This document shows, in pieces, positions 38,892 to 47,281 of a stretch of DNA of 64,000 nt. The stretch is taken from the NCBI GenBank assembly GCA_902625715.1, contig CACOCP010000003.1, positions 46,056 to 110,055 of the forward strand. The letters are read 5' to 3'. Within the stretch, counting starts at the first letter, position 1. Each line of letters opens with the position of its first letter. This stretch comes from an uncultured Pelagibacteraceae bacterium (GTDB taxonomy: Bacteria; Pseudomonadota; Alphaproteobacteria; Pelagibacterales; Pelagibacteraceae). The notes under the pieces were generated by a model that ran no database searches, was not told the DNA's origin, and saw nothing but the letters and a program-made list of their open reading frames with translations. Position numbers and translations under genes: made by a program.

Positions 38892-40278
38892 TTTTTTTTT
38901 TATATCTTCTTATCATCTTCTTTATATTACCAAAAGATGTTCCACCATGAGAAGTTTTCGAATTTATTGAGTAATTCAGATCAAATATTTTAAGAACGTC
39001 ACTTTTAAGTTTCGGTTCAACTTTGTTTATTTCATTTATTGTAAGATCACCTAGAGATTTGCCATTTCTTTCTGCAAAGTTAATAATTTTTGCTGTTTGC
39101 AAGTAGGATTTTCTAAAAGGATAGTTTAATTCTCTGACCATGTAATCTGCCAGGTCTGTAGCTGTTAGGTAGCCTTTATTTGCAAGACTAAGCATTTCTT
39201 TCTTATTAACTGAAAAATTTTTAAATATATCATTTAAAAGAGTTAAGGATATTTTAAGCTGATCATATGATTTAAAAACTAATTCTTTATCATCTTGTAA
39301 GTCTTTAAAGTAAGACAAAGGAAGCCCTTTTAAAATTGTGAGCATTGAAAAAAGATTCCCAAAAGATGATCCTGTCTTACCTCTTAAATATTCGAGTGGG
39401 TCTGGGTTTTTTTTTTGAGGCATAATTGAAGATCCAGTTACAATTTTGTCATTTAAATGAATTAGATTATAGGCGTCTGAGTTCCAAATTATAAATTCTT
39501 CAGCAATTCTTGATATATGTATTGAACAGGCTGAACATGCATAGAGAAAATCTAAAACAAAATCTCTATCAGAAACAGTATCTATAGAATTATCCGTTGG
39601 TTTTGAAAATTTGAGCTTTTTTGTAGTGAAGTTTCTATCAATGTTAAATGAAGTTCCTGATAAAGCAGCTACACCAAGTGGATTTTCATTTAGAGCATCT
39701 AAATTATTCTTAAATCTTTTTTTATCTCTTTTGAACATTTCAACGTGAGCCATCATATAATGTGCAAATGAAATTGGTTGAGCATTTTTTAAATGAGTAA
39801 AACCAGGCATGACGGTTTTTATATTTTTATCTGCAACTTTCAGAATTGTACTTATAAGAGCATCAAGTGTTTTGGTTATTTCATAAGTTGATTTTTTTAA
39901 CCATATTTTAAAATCAGTGATTACCTGATCATTTCTAGATCTTGCGGTATGTATAAATCCAGCATCCTCACCAATAAAATCAAACAATCTTTTTTCAATA
40001 TTCATATGAATATCCTCAAGATTTTTATCAAAGGGAAATTTTTTTTTTATAATTTCATTTTTTATTCTATTTAAACCCCATACAATCTTATTTTTAATTT
40101 TAAAATTTATTATTTTTTGCTTAAAAAGCATTTCTGTATGAACAATAGATGCAGATATATCTTCATTAAATAATCTTTTATCTATATCTAGTGATCCACC
40201 AACTTTTCTAAATGGGTTATTAGAGTTTTTTTTTATTCTAGAACTCCAAATTGGTTGATTGTTTTTATTTTTAGTCAT
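38884..40278 (-). CDS. argH: Argininosuccinate lyase
   Basis: Last step of arginine synthesis, cleaving argininosuccinate to arginine and fumarate. The 464-residue protein belongs to the fumarase/aspartase superfamily. It shows HTARSRNDQVITDFKIWL near 110, the signature GSSIMPQKKNPD near 280, and an N-terminus typical of ArgH (WSSRIKKNSNNPF...FNEDI). It is the first gene of argH-lptM-like-lysA and is divergent from tlpA with a 22-base gap. Confidence 0.96.
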   Translation of the reverse strand: MTKNKNNQPIWSSRIKKNSNNPFRKVGGSLDIDKRLFNEDISASIVHTEMLFKQKIINFKIKNKIVWGLNRIKNEIIKKKFPFDKNLEDIHMNIEKRLFDFIGEDAGFIHTARSRNDQVITDFKIWLKKSTYEITKTLDALISTILKVADKNIKTVMPGFTHLKNAQPISFAHYMMAHVEMFKRDKKRFKNNLDALNENPLGVAALSGTSFNIDRNFTTKKLKFSKPTDNSIDTVSDRDFVLDFLYACSACSIHISRIAEEFIIWNSDAYNLIHLNDKIVTGSSIMPQKKNPDPLEYLRGKTGSSFGNLFSMLTILKGLPLSYFKDLQDDKELVFKSYDQLKISLTLLNDIFKNFSVNKKEMLSLANKGYLTATDLADYMVRELNYPFRKSYLQTAKIINFAERNGKSLGDLTINEINKVEPKLKSDVLKIFDLNYSINSKTSHGGTSFGNIKKMIRRYKKKNE

Positions 40279-40300
40279 GATAATTAATCATTCATATTAA

Positions 40301-40837
40301 ATGAAATTTAAAAATTTTTATTATTTTACTATTTTTCTATACTTAATATCATCTGGAACCTCATATTCAATAGAGCAACCTGATATTAAAAACTTGATAA
40401 TTCATAAAGAAAAAAAAATAATTAAAGGAGTTTACTTTTTTGACTCACTTAATAACAAAAAAACTCTAGAAGAGTTTAAAAATAATATAAGTTTAATTAA
40501 TTTTTGGGCAACTTGGTGTGCGCCTTGTAAGGAAGAAATGCCATCTCTGAATAATATAAAAAATATTTCCGAGTTAAAAAAAATAAATATAATTCCTATT
40601 AATATCGGTGAAGAGGAATATGAAAAATCTAAAATTTTTTTCGATGAACTTGGCATAGACAATTTAGAAATATTTAGTGGCCCAAGCGGAGATCTTGCAA
40701 AAAAGTTTAAACTAAGAGGTGTACCAACAACTATTATATTAGATAAAGAAGGACATGAGATATCTAGAATACTTGGTTCAATTGATTTTTTAGATAAACA
40801 ATTTTTAGAATGGTTAAAGAGTATAGTTAATTCTTAA
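40301..40837 (+). CDS. tlpA: TlpA-like periplasmic thiol:disulfide oxidoreductase
   Basis: A 178-residue exported thioredoxin-fold protein. The signal sequence (FYYFTIFLYLISSGTSYS) is followed by a TlpA/ResA-type domain with the redox motif FWATWCAPCKEEMPSL near 68 and the cis-Pro region RGVPTTIILDKEG near 146. TlpA-type reductases keep cysteines reduced for cytochrome oxidase copper-centre or cytochrome c assembly. Adjacency to argH-lysA is conserved in alphaproteobacteria. The 3' end overlaps the HIG1-like gene by 11 bases. Confidence 0.9.
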   Translation: MKFKNFYYFTIFLYLISSGTSYSIEQPDIKNLIIHKEKKIIKGVYFFDSLNNKKTLEEFKNNISLINFWATWCAPCKEEMPSLNNIKNISELKKINIIPINIGEEEYEKSKIFFDELGIDNLEIFSGPSGDLAKKFKLRGVPTTIILDKEGHEISRILGSIDFLDKQFLEWLKSIVNS

Positions 40838-41027
40838 AAAAATAAGCCAAACCTACTAAGACAATGATAGCAATGAACTGAAGTAAAACTCTTAATTGCA
40901 TAAGTTTATTTGAATATTTTTTATCCTCATTTCCCTTAAATAAAGTTTTGATCCCTAAAATCAAAACAACTGCCACCGAAATGAGCAAAATGATTGCTAC
41001 GATTTTTACTAAAATTTCTGAAACCAT
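40827..41027 (-). CDS. HIG1-domain (twin transmembrane) small protein
   Basis: 66 residues with two membrane helices (ILVKIVAIILLISVAVVLILG and LRVLLQFIAIIVLVGLAYFF) joined by a charged loop NEDKKYSNKLMQLRV. The YSNKLMQLRVLLQF sequence is the hallmark of HIG_1 domain proteins, which in mitochondria and alphaproteobacteria associate with cytochrome oxidase. Its converging partner tlpA is also linked to oxidase assembly, though they are on opposite strands. Family assignment is good; function is inferred. Confidence 0.82.
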   Translation of the reverse strand: MVSEILVKIVAIILLISVAVVLILGIKTLFKGNEDKKYSNKLMQLRVLLQFIAIIVLVGLAYFFKN

Positions 41028-41076
41028 TATTTGATTGTAGTTTCTTTTTAAAATAAAAAAACATAATTAATTCTCT

Positions 41077-41733
41077 ATGACATTTTGCCTAAATACAACA
41101 ATTGTAAAACCAGAAGAAGGTGAGGAAATTAAAAATGCAGTTATTTTACTTCATGGTTATGGTGGTGATGGTAAAGACATTAGCATGCTAACTCTCAATT
41201 GGAAAAGGTTTTTAAAAAATACAGTATTCTTATGCCCGGATGGTCACGAAACCTGTCCTATCAATCCAGTAGGCTTCCAGTGGTTTGATTTATCAAAGGA
41301 TGATGAAAATTATGTTCTTAATGAAGCCCATAAAGCAGAAAATATAATAAATAAATTTATCGAAGAAATTAAGGTCAAATATAATCTTAAAAATTCTCAA
41401 ATTTGCATTTCTGGTTTTAGCCAAGGATGCATGATGTCATTAAATATTGGACTAACATGCGAAGAAAGTTTCAATTGTGTGGTTGGTTTTTCAGGAAAAA
41501 TTATTAGTAAAGATGATATCTCATTAAGACTGAAATCAAAACCAAAAATTATGCTTATTCACGGAAATTTAGATGAGGTAGTATCTCCAAACTACTTATT
41601 AGATGCAAAAGACTTTTTAATTAGAAATAAATTAAATATTCAAACTTTAATGATAGAAAATTGTGGTCATCACATCCCAATTGAAGCTTCAAGTGCGGCA
41701 TTAAATTTTATAAAAAAAAATTTAAAAACATAA
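41077..41733 (+). CDS. Phospholipase/carboxylesterase family alpha/beta hydrolase
   Basis: 218 residues with the alpha/beta-hydrolase elements in order: AVILLHGYGGDGKD near 23, the nucleophile elbow ICISGFSQGCMMSL near 109, the acid in LIHGNLDEVVSP near 160 and the His in NCGHHIPIEA near 194. It resembles the carboxylesterase/lysophospholipase group (abhydrolase_2). No signal peptide, so cytoplasmic. The true substrate is unknown. Confidence 0.85.
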   Translation: MTFCLNTTIVKPEEGEEIKNAVILLHGYGGDGKDISMLTLNWKRFLKNTVFLCPDGHETCPINPVGFQWFDLSKDDENYVLNEAHKAENIINKFIEEIKVKYNLKNSQICISGFSQGCMMSLNIGLTCEESFNCVVGFSGKIISKDDISLRLKSKPKIMLIHGNLDEVVSPNYLLDAKDFLIRNKLNIQTLMIENCGHHIPIEASSAALNFIKKNLKT

Positions 41734-41795
41734 TAAAAACTTTTTTATAAAACATCCTGGATTGAAATACAAATTTATATAAGATAAACTTTAGT

Positions 41796-42365
41796 ATGGT
41801 TTTTAATTCTGATCAAAATCTATCATTAGAAAAATGTCCAGCATTAGTCTTAAATGCTGATTACCGACCTTTAAGTTATTATCCATTATCATTATGGAGT
41901 TGGCAAGATTCTATAAAGTCGGTTTTTTTAGATAGAGTTTCAATTGTAAGCTATTATGATCGAACTGTTAGAAGTCCTTCTTACAGTATGAAATTGCCTA
42001 GTGTGATAGCTTTGAAATCATTTATTAAACCCCAAGCAAATCCAAATTTTACAAGGTTTAACGTATTTTTAAGAGATAAGTTTAGTTGCCAATATTGCGG
42101 AAGTAAAAATGAACTAACCTTTGATCATTTGCTACCAAGGTCTAAAGGTGGAAAAACTGATTGGAATAATGTGGTAACAGCATGCTCGTCATGCAATGTA
42201 AAAAAAGGAGGCAGGCTGCTTAAAAGTTCTGGAATGTCTCTTTTTCAATGGCCATACGAACCAACTACTGAAGATCTTCATAAAAATGGAAAAAATTTTC
42301 CGCCTAACTTTTTGCATAAAAGCTGGATGGATTATCTATACTGGGATGTAGAATTAGAGCCTTAA
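41796..42365 (+). CDS. HNH endonuclease domain protein
   Basis: 189 residues with a C-terminal HNH nuclease fold: CQYCGSKNELTFDHLLPRSKGG and NVVTACSSCNVKKGG give the two zinc CxxC pairs and the catalytic HNH. The N-terminus (CPALVLNADYRPLSYYPLSLW) is the conserved front part of a widespread single-copy bacterial HNH family, not a homing or restriction enzyme. It ends exactly one base before the convergent coq7 stop. Function is uncertain, possibly DNA repair or processing. Confidence 0.85.
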   Translation: MVFNSDQNLSLEKCPALVLNADYRPLSYYPLSLWSWQDSIKSVFLDRVSIVSYYDRTVRSPSYSMKLPSVIALKSFIKPQANPNFTRFNVFLRDKFSCQYCGSKNELTFDHLLPRSKGGKTDWNNVVTACSSCNVKKGGRLLKSSGMSLFQWPYEPTTEDLHKNGKNFPPNFLHKSWMDYLYWDVELEP

Positions 42366-42899
42366 TTATATTTTTTCAGAAATTTTTATTGCAGCTTTAG
42401 AACCAGTTTTAATTATCTTATCCAATAAGGAGTATAAACCTTTTTTGGTAGCACCTTTTTCGTATGCAATATCCTTATGGTGAAGTTCATCCTGTCTAAA
42501 TTTAATAATTTTATTTTTTAGTTCTTCTTCATCTGATCCAAGTTGATCAATTTGATCTTTATAATGTTTATCAATCACCTCTTCAACAGATGCAGTGCAC
42601 AACATTGCAGCTTTCCTGCCTAAAATTGTTGATCCAAATCCTAAACCTACACCCAATAAGTCCCAGAGTGGCAATAGTTTTGTTGGAGAAATATCCCTTT
42701 TTTTTATCTCAGCTTCGAAATAATTTTTGTGCTCTAGTTCATGAACTTTCATTTCTTCAATTGTTTTTTCAAGCTTGCTATCTTTACAGATTGTTTTTAA
42801 AGCTAAGAGTTGTCCCTCATAGATCTTTACTGCGCCTCTTTCCCCAGCATGATCTACACGAATGAACTCCTCTACTTTTTTTGAATCAGTTTTTTTCAT
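42366..42899 (-). CDS. coq7: Demethoxyubiquinone hydroxylase Coq7
   Basis: Di-iron monooxygenase for the penultimate hydroxylation in ubiquinone synthesis. 177 residues with the carboxylate/His ligand set visible: IRVDHAGERGAVKIYEGQ near 13, KVHELEHKNYF near 51, ASVEEVIDKHYKDQ near 103 and RQDELHHKDIA near 134. The Coq7 (not flavin-dependent UbiF) form is the usual alphaproteobacterial solution. The start overlaps dsbB by 14 bases; both follow the VTT-domain gene on the minus strand. Confidence 0.95.
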   Translation of the reverse strand: MKKTDSKKVEEFIRVDHAGERGAVKIYEGQLLALKTICKDSKLEKTIEEMKVHELEHKNYFEAEIKKRDISPTKLLPLWDLLGVGLGFGSTILGRKAAMLCTASVEEVIDKHYKDQIDQLGSDEEELKNKIIKFRQDELHHKDIAYEKGATKKGLYSLLDKIIKTGSKAAIKISEKI

Positions 42900-43362
42900 A
42901 GATAAGAGTTCTTACAGAATAAATAAGAATTAATAAAGAGGACAAAAAGTTTAATCCTGCTAGGGATATACCAAATAAAGCAAAAGATATATCTTTACAA
43001 CTTGGTAACGTCTGATTTAAACTTTTTAATAAATCAGCTTTATCTGTAATATTTAAAGAATTATTACTGCAACCCTTAAATTCTTCAAAAATATTGTTTT
43101 CTACACCAAAATGGTATCCAGAAATTATCATACCAACAGCAAATGTTGTTATTAGTAAAATCAATACCTCATCTTTTTTTGGAAAATTAAATCCAATAAA
43201 ACTTATAAAAATTGCTAAAATAAAAGGAACTCTTTGATAAAGACATAATTTACATGGCTGATAATTTAAATAATATTCTAAGTATAAAGCAAAGATAATC
43301 GCTAAAGTAGAATATCCTAAAACTACTATATATAAATTTTTTCTGCTTAAAAAAATATTCAT
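42886..43362 (-). CDS. dsbB: Disulfide bond formation protein B (DsbB family)
   Basis: 158 residues, four predicted membrane helices. The first periplasmic redox pair is CKLCLYQRVPF near residue 37 (CxLC, as in DsbB). The second loop has Cys in KGCSNNSLNI and LPSCKDISFA, the second redox pair. DsbB reoxidises the periplasmic thiol oxidase DsbA and passes electrons to quinone. The start overlaps the VTT-domain gene by 4 bases and the stop overlaps coq7. No dsbA is in the window. Confidence 0.9.
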   Translation of the reverse strand: MNIFLSRKNLYIVVLGYSTLAIIFALYLEYYLNYQPCKLCLYQRVPFILAIFISFIGFNFPKKDEVLILLITTFAVGMIISGYHFGVENNIFEEFKGCSNNSLNITDKADLLKSLNQTLPSCKDISFALFGISLAGLNFLSSLLILIYSVRTLIYEKN

Positions 43363-43970
43363 TGATCTATAAAATTTTCTAAAAAATTGTATATTAATAA
43401 AGCGAAAATAATTATTACAATAGATGCAATTATTGAAACTTTTAATAATTTTTTTTCAATAATTTTACGCATGGCAGCACCAAAATTTCCTATTAAAAAA
43501 GCAATTAAAAAAAACCTAGATCCTCTGGTTAAAAAGGAAATAATAACAAAATAAAAAATATTAAAATGCACAAAGCCACTTGTTATTGTTAATAGCTTGA
43601 AAGGTATTGGTGTAAACCCTGCAATAGCAAGTAAAGTCATCCATGTGATGACACCTCCCTCACTAGAAACTTTATCTTTTAAAAAAGATGCATTATCAAC
43701 ACCATACAATTCAAATATTTTTAAACCTATTTCATTAAAAAAGATGTAGCCAATTAGATAACCTAAGCATGCACCCAGTACCGAAGATATTGTGGCAATT
43801 AGGGCTATTCTGTACCATTCATGCCTTTTCGCTATTGTCATTGGAATGATTAATACATCCGGAGGTATTGGAAAAATAAAACTTTCTATGAACGATATAG
43901 CTGCTAGAAAAAATTTTGAACTTTTATGTGCAGCTAATTCAATTGATTTCCTATATAGCTCTTTAAACAT
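43359..43970 (-). CDS. VTT-domain (DedA/YqaA-type) membrane protein
   Basis: From the ATG at 43970 this is a 203-residue membrane protein. The VTT/SNARE-associated signature is visible: IESFIFPIPPDVLIIPMTIA early, then LGACLGYLIGYIFF and the re-entrant GFTPIPFKLLTITSGF. YqaA/DedA proteins are linked to lipid carrier or lipid flipping and membrane homeostasis. The track start at 44087 adds 39 residues encoded antisense to the tRNA-Leu gene, so I reject it. It precedes dsbB with a 4-base overlap. Function inferred from family. Confidence 0.85.
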   Translation of the reverse strand: MFKELYRKSIELAAHKSSKFFLAAISFIESFIFPIPPDVLIIPMTIAKRHEWYRIALIATISSVLGACLGYLIGYIFFNEIGLKIFELYGVDNASFLKDKVSSEGGVITWMTLLAIAGFTPIPFKLLTITSGFVHFNIFYFVIISFLTRGSRFFLIAFLIGNFGAAMRKIIEKKLLKVSIIASIVIIIFALLIYNFLENFIDQ

Positions 43971-44034
43971 ATTTTCTTTTATTATAATAAATGTTTTAAT
44001 ACTATTGTTAAAATCTATGCAGTCTTTAAACTGA

Positions 44035-44121
44035 GGGCGAATGGCGGAACTGGTAGACGCGTTGGACTCAAAATCCAATAGTAGCAATACTGTGAGAGTT
44101 CGATTCTCTCTTTGCCCACCA
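44035..44121 (+). tRNA. tRNA-Leu (anticodon CAA)
   Basis: The acceptor GGGCGAA pairs with TTTGCCC, followed by A and an encoded CCA (44119-44121). The anticodon arm is TTGGA-CTCAAAA-TCCAA, giving CAA, which reads UUG. A long variable arm (TAGTAGCAATACTGT region) marks it as class II leucine tRNA, and the T-arm GAGAG-TTCGATT-CTCTC is intact. Length is 87 bases including CCA. Confidence 0.95.
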
Positions 44122-44128
44122 AAAATTT

Positions 44129-45829
44129 ATGAAAGTAAGTGAAATAAACAATTTATTAGAACTCTTTTTTGAAAGATACAAATTACAAGATAAGAATAGT
44201 GTTTTTTTAACACCTCTTAACAATAATCAAAAATCTTTTACATGGGAGGAAACAAAAAATAACATTCTAAAACTCTCAAAAGAGATAAGCGATATTAATC
44301 AAAAGGGAGATAGATGCTTACTAATTTCTGAAAATAGACCCGAGTGGATGATTTCTGATCTTTCTATAATGTTATCTGGTTCAATTACAGTTCCAGCCTA
44401 CACTACATATGTTGAGAAAGATTATGAATATATTATTAACGATTGCCAGCCAAAAGTTTTGATTATTTCTAATCAAGATCAATTTTCTAAAATTGAAAAC
44501 ATACTTAAAAATAATACTTTAATTAAAAAAATTATTTCGTTTGAAGATCTTAAAATTGACAAAGATAAATATCTTAATTTTAAAAATTTAAATTTAGCAA
44601 ATAAAGCTCCTAACACCCCACCATCTAAAATAGATATTACAAGAAAAGACCCTGCCTGCATAATTTATACTTCTGGAACACAAGGAAATCCAAAAGGAGT
44701 CATCTTAAGTCATGGTGGCATTCTTAACAATTGTGAGGGAGCAATAGAAATATTGGAACCTATTATTTCTGAAAATTCAAGGTTCTTAACATGGCTGCCG
44801 TTATCACATTCTTATGAGCATGCAGTTCAATTTGTTCAAATTTGTGTAGGTGCAAAAGTATTCTACGCTGAAAGTATTGAGAAATTAGTTAAAAATATGA
44901 ATGATTGCAAACCACATATTATGACAGCTGTCCCAAGATTTTATCAGAACCTATATCAAAAAATTAATTCGGCTTTTAAGAAAGCAACAGGCTTGAAAAA
45001 GAGGTTAATTTCAAAAATGTTACAAATTGGAAAAAAGAAAATCAACAAACAACCGCTTTCATTAGTGGATAATATTTTTGATTTTATTCTAGAAATTATT
45101 GTTAGAAAAAAAATAAAGTCTCAGTTTGGTGGAAATCTGAAAGCTTTCGTTTCTGGAGGAGGTCCTTTAGATAAAGATGTTGGAACATTTCTTAATGCCA
45201 TTGGACTGCCAACCTTACAAGGTTATGGATTAACAGAAACCTCTCCAGTAGTGAGCTGCAATCCATTTCATGATATTAGGGTAGAAACTGTAGGACCACC
45301 TTTTAAAGGAAATGAGGTAAAAATTGCTGAAGATGGTGAAATATTAGTTAAAGGAGAGAACGTAATGCTTGGCTACTGGAACAATAAAGAAGAGACAGAC
45401 AAAGTGTTAAAAGACGGTTGGCTACATACAGGAGATATTGGTTTATTTGAGAATGATTACCTCAAAATTACGGATAGAAAGAAAGATATATTGGTTACAC
45501 CTGGAGGAGATAATATTTCTCCGTTAAAAATTGAAAATGAATTAGTTAATTCAGAATTAATTGATCAAGCAATTGTTTATGGAGATAATAAACCTTATTT
45601 AGTCTCAATGTTAGTCCTCAGTGAAGAAAAAAAAGATATTAATGTAGAAGAAATTCAAAAAGAAATAGAAAAAATAAATAAAAATCTTACAAAAGTTGAA
45701 AAAATTAAAAAATTTTTTATTTCAGAAGAAAAATTTTCAATTGAAAATGGAATGCAAACACCAACAATGAAGTTAAAAAGATATAAAATAATTAAAAAAT
45801 TTAAAAATAAATTTGAAGATTTATATTAA
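44129..45829 (+). CDS. Long-chain acyl-CoA synthetase (AMP-forming)
   Basis: 566-residue ANL-superfamily enzyme that activates fatty acids as acyl-CoA. Motifs: IIYTSGTQGNPKGVILSHGG near 180 (P-loop A3), LPLSHSYEHAVQF near 223, QGYGLTETSPVVSC near 362 (A5), and LHTGDIGLFEN with DRKKDILVTPGGDNISP near 432-465 (A7/A8). The eukaryote-like FAA1 arrangement fits long-chain rather than acetate substrates. The ATG lies only 7 bases after the CCA of tRNA-Leu with no Shine-Dalgarno, so its message may come from tRNA 3' processing. Confidence 0.9.
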   Translation: MKVSEINNLLELFFERYKLQDKNSVFLTPLNNNQKSFTWEETKNNILKLSKEISDINQKGDRCLLISENRPEWMISDLSIMLSGSITVPAYTTYVEKDYEYIINDCQPKVLIISNQDQFSKIENILKNNTLIKKIISFEDLKIDKDKYLNFKNLNLANKAPNTPPSKIDITRKDPACIIYTSGTQGNPKGVILSHGGILNNCEGAIEILEPIISENSRFLTWLPLSHSYEHAVQFVQICVGAKVFYAESIEKLVKNMNDCKPHIMTAVPRFYQNLYQKINSAFKKATGLKKRLISKMLQIGKKKINKQPLSLVDNIFDFILEIIVRKKIKSQFGGNLKAFVSGGGPLDKDVGTFLNAIGLPTLQGYGLTETSPVVSCNPFHDIRVETVGPPFKGNEVKIAEDGEILVKGENVMLGYWNNKEETDKVLKDGWLHTGDIGLFENDYLKITDRKKDILVTPGGDNISPLKIENELVNSELIDQAIVYGDNKPYLVSMLVLSEEKKDINVEEIQKEIEKINKNLTKVEKIKKFFISEEKFSIENGMQTPTMKLKRYKIIKKFKNKFEDLY

Positions 45830-45935
45830 TTAAAAATCATATTGTTTATTTATCGCAATTTACTTAACTTTTTTTAAATAAAATTTTAAAAAAAAATTTA
45901 TACAGTTATGTTTTTTTTATAAAACAAATAAAGAT

Positions 45936-45995
45936 TTGACATAACTATTCAAAAAAAATAAAAAAAGAATAACTAAACGAATCAAAAAGATTCGT
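45936..45995 (+). promoter_or_regulatory. Leader of the lysine-rich peptide: candidate -35 and stem-loop
   Basis: A TTGACA (45936-45941) followed 17 bases later by TAAAAA (45959-45964) is a possible promoter with a weak -10. Downstream, ACGAATC-AAAAA-GATTCGT (45977-45995) is a perfect 7-bp stem with a 5-base loop. It ends 9 bases before the Shine-Dalgarno AGGGAG (46004-46009), so it could affect mRNA stability or translation. Confidence 0.5.
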
Positions 45996-46015
45996 AAAAA
46001 AAAAGGGAGCTAAAG

Positions 46016-46099
46016 ATGGCTAAAAGAAGAAAAAAAGCTGCTAAAAAGAAAACTAAGAAAAAAGCTAAGAAAAAAGCTAAGAAGAAAAGAAGAAAATAG
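46016..46099 (+). CDS. 27-residue lysine/arginine-rich peptide (histone-tail-like)
   Basis: Too short for the ORF track. The reading frame MAKRRKKAAKKKTKKKAKKK... contains 16 Lys and 4 Arg in 27 residues, the rest Ala, one Thr and Met. It has an excellent Shine-Dalgarno (AGGGAG, 6 bases before the ATG), a leader hairpin and its own 3' terminator, all signs of a deliberate, well-expressed single gene. The composition resembles the C-terminal tails of histone H1-like and AlgP-like bacterial proteins, so nucleic-acid or ribosome binding is likely; no specific family is assigned. The convergent neighbour CarD also has a lysine-rich N-terminus. Confidence 0.7.
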   Translation: MAKRRKKAAKKKTKKKAKKKAKKKRRK

Positions 46100-46122
46100 T
46101 TTAGTATTCTTTTTAATTGATT

Positions 46123-46160
46123 ACGCTTCTCATGGCGCTTGCGTGGGAAGCGTTTTTTTT
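46123..46160 (+). terminator. Intrinsic terminator after the lysine-rich peptide
   Basis: ACGCTTC (46123-46129) pairs with GAAGCGT (46147-46153), and the stem continues inward with wobble pairs to a short loop. T residues run to 46160. It ends rightward transcription and overlaps the last codon of the convergent carD by about 2 bases. Confidence 0.85.
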
Positions 46161-47013
46161 ATTCCGCTACAACTTCTTCTGAAATATCTTCTGATGTAGG
46201 TTTAGCTTCCATTTTTTGAATTTGTTTCTCTAAATTTCTTTTAAGAGCTTTATCAAGTTTTTTTTGAGTATCTTCTAAACTAGTACCCATTACGATTTGA
46301 AATTCTGTGAGTAACCTGTCGTAAGCTTTTTCAAAAAGCTGTCTCTCACTATATGATTGGTCTATCATCAAATCGTCTCCTTTGTTAAGATCCCTTACTA
46401 CCTCAGCAAGTTCATATATTTTGCCTGATGATATTTTTGCTTCATACTCCTGTGCCCTTCTGCTCCACATCGATCTTTTGATTTTAGGTTTACTCTTTAA
46501 AATACTAATACATTTGTTTACTTGATTTATTGTTGCAAGTGGCCTCAAATGTGATTGTTTGTTTACTGGAACCATCCCACTAGCTTTATCTTTTTCAAAT
46601 TTTAAAATATATGTTTCAACATCAATTCCACCGATATTTATCTTTTTGAATTCAGTAATCTGACCAACACCATGTTTTGGGTAAACTACATAATCTTTAA
46701 CTTTGTACTCCCTTTTTTCAGTCTCTTGTTTTTTTACTTTTTTAATTTCTGGCTTTTGCTCATTATTTTTTGGAATCCTTAAAGCCTCAGTTTTTACTTG
46801 AGCTTTTTCTACTTTTTTTGGCTTAGATAAATTTTTAGATATTTTACTTGTTTTAGTTTTTTTAGGAACTTTTTTTATTTTTGTAACTTTTTTTGTTTTT
46901 GCTAATTTTGTTTTTTTTTTAACAACTTTTTTTATTTTTACTTTAGTTTTCTTATTGGATGTTTTCTTTAAAATATTTTTCAAATTTATCATCTTCGTTT
47001 TTAAATTTTTCAT
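46159..47013 (-). CDS. CarD-family transcription regulator with lysine-rich N-terminal extension
   Basis: The C-terminal ~180 residues are a CarD/CdnL protein: [19 protein letters not shown] near 103 (RNAP-interaction Tudor-like domain), then a helical DNA-binding part ([28 protein letters not shown]). CarD proteins stabilise RNA polymerase open complexes, notably at rRNA promoters. The first ~75 residues are almost pure Lys/Thr/Val repeats, absent from typical ~165-residue CarD. The start is uncertain: the ATGs at 47013 and 46992 both lie inside the 3' end of fdxA, giving overlaps of 62 or 41 bases. A later non-ATG start would remove much of the tail. Confidence 0.82.
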   Translation of the reverse strand: MKNLKTKMINLKNILKKTSNKKTKVKIKKVVKKKTKLAKTKKVTKIKKVPKKTKTSKISKNLSKPKKVEKAQVKTEALRIPKNNEQKPEIKKVKKQETEKREYKVKDYVVYPKHGVGQITEFKKINIGGIDVETYILKFEKDKASGMVPVNKQSHLRPLATINQVNKCISILKSKPKIKRSMWSRRAQEYEAKISSGKIYELAEVVRDLNKGDDLMIDQSYSERQLFEKAYDRLLTEFQIVMGTSLEDTQKKLDKALKRNLEKQIQKMEAKPTSEDISEEVVAE

Positions 47014-47281
47014 GATCCTCAGGGGGATCTTTTTTTTCGTTTATGTTAGGCCAAATTTCGGAGTACTTTGTATTCATTTCAAGCCATTTTTCACTTCCTG
47101 GCTCTGTATCTGAAACTATAGCATCGACTGGACACTCTGGCTCACAAACGCCACAATCTATACACTCATCCGGTTTAATTACAAGCATATTTTTGCCTTC
47201 ATAAAAACAATCAACTGGACAAACTTCAACACAATCCATCAATTTACACTTAATACATTTTTCGTTTACAAGATATGTCAT
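46952..47281 (-). CDS. fdxA: Seven-iron ferredoxin FdxA
   Basis: 109-residue ferredoxin with [3Fe-4S] and [4Fe-4S] clusters. The cysteines are in [18 protein letters not shown] near residue 9 and [16 protein letters not shown] near 40, matching the alphaproteobacterial FdxA/FdII pattern, followed by the typical C-terminal [15 protein letters not shown]. It carries low-potential electrons; the partner is unknown. It starts 1 base from the TerB-like stop. The helicase-fdxA-carD neighbourhood is conserved in alphaproteobacteria. Confidence 0.95.
   Translation of the reverse strand: MTYLVNEKCIKCKLMDCVEVCPVDCFYEGKNMLVIKPDECIDCGVCEPECPVDAIVSDTEPGSEKWLEMNTKYSEIWPNINEKKDPPEDHEKFKNEDDKFEKYFKENIQ

Noticed and set aside
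41796-42365. HNH endonuclease as a mobile or restriction element
   Set aside because: No methyltransferase, intron or repeat is nearby, and the N-terminal domain matches a conserved single-copy housekeeping family.
43971-44087. 39-residue N-terminal extension of the VTT-domain protein in the ORF track
   Set aside because: The extension is encoded antisense to tRNA-Leu, and an ATG at 43970 begins a normal-looking protein.
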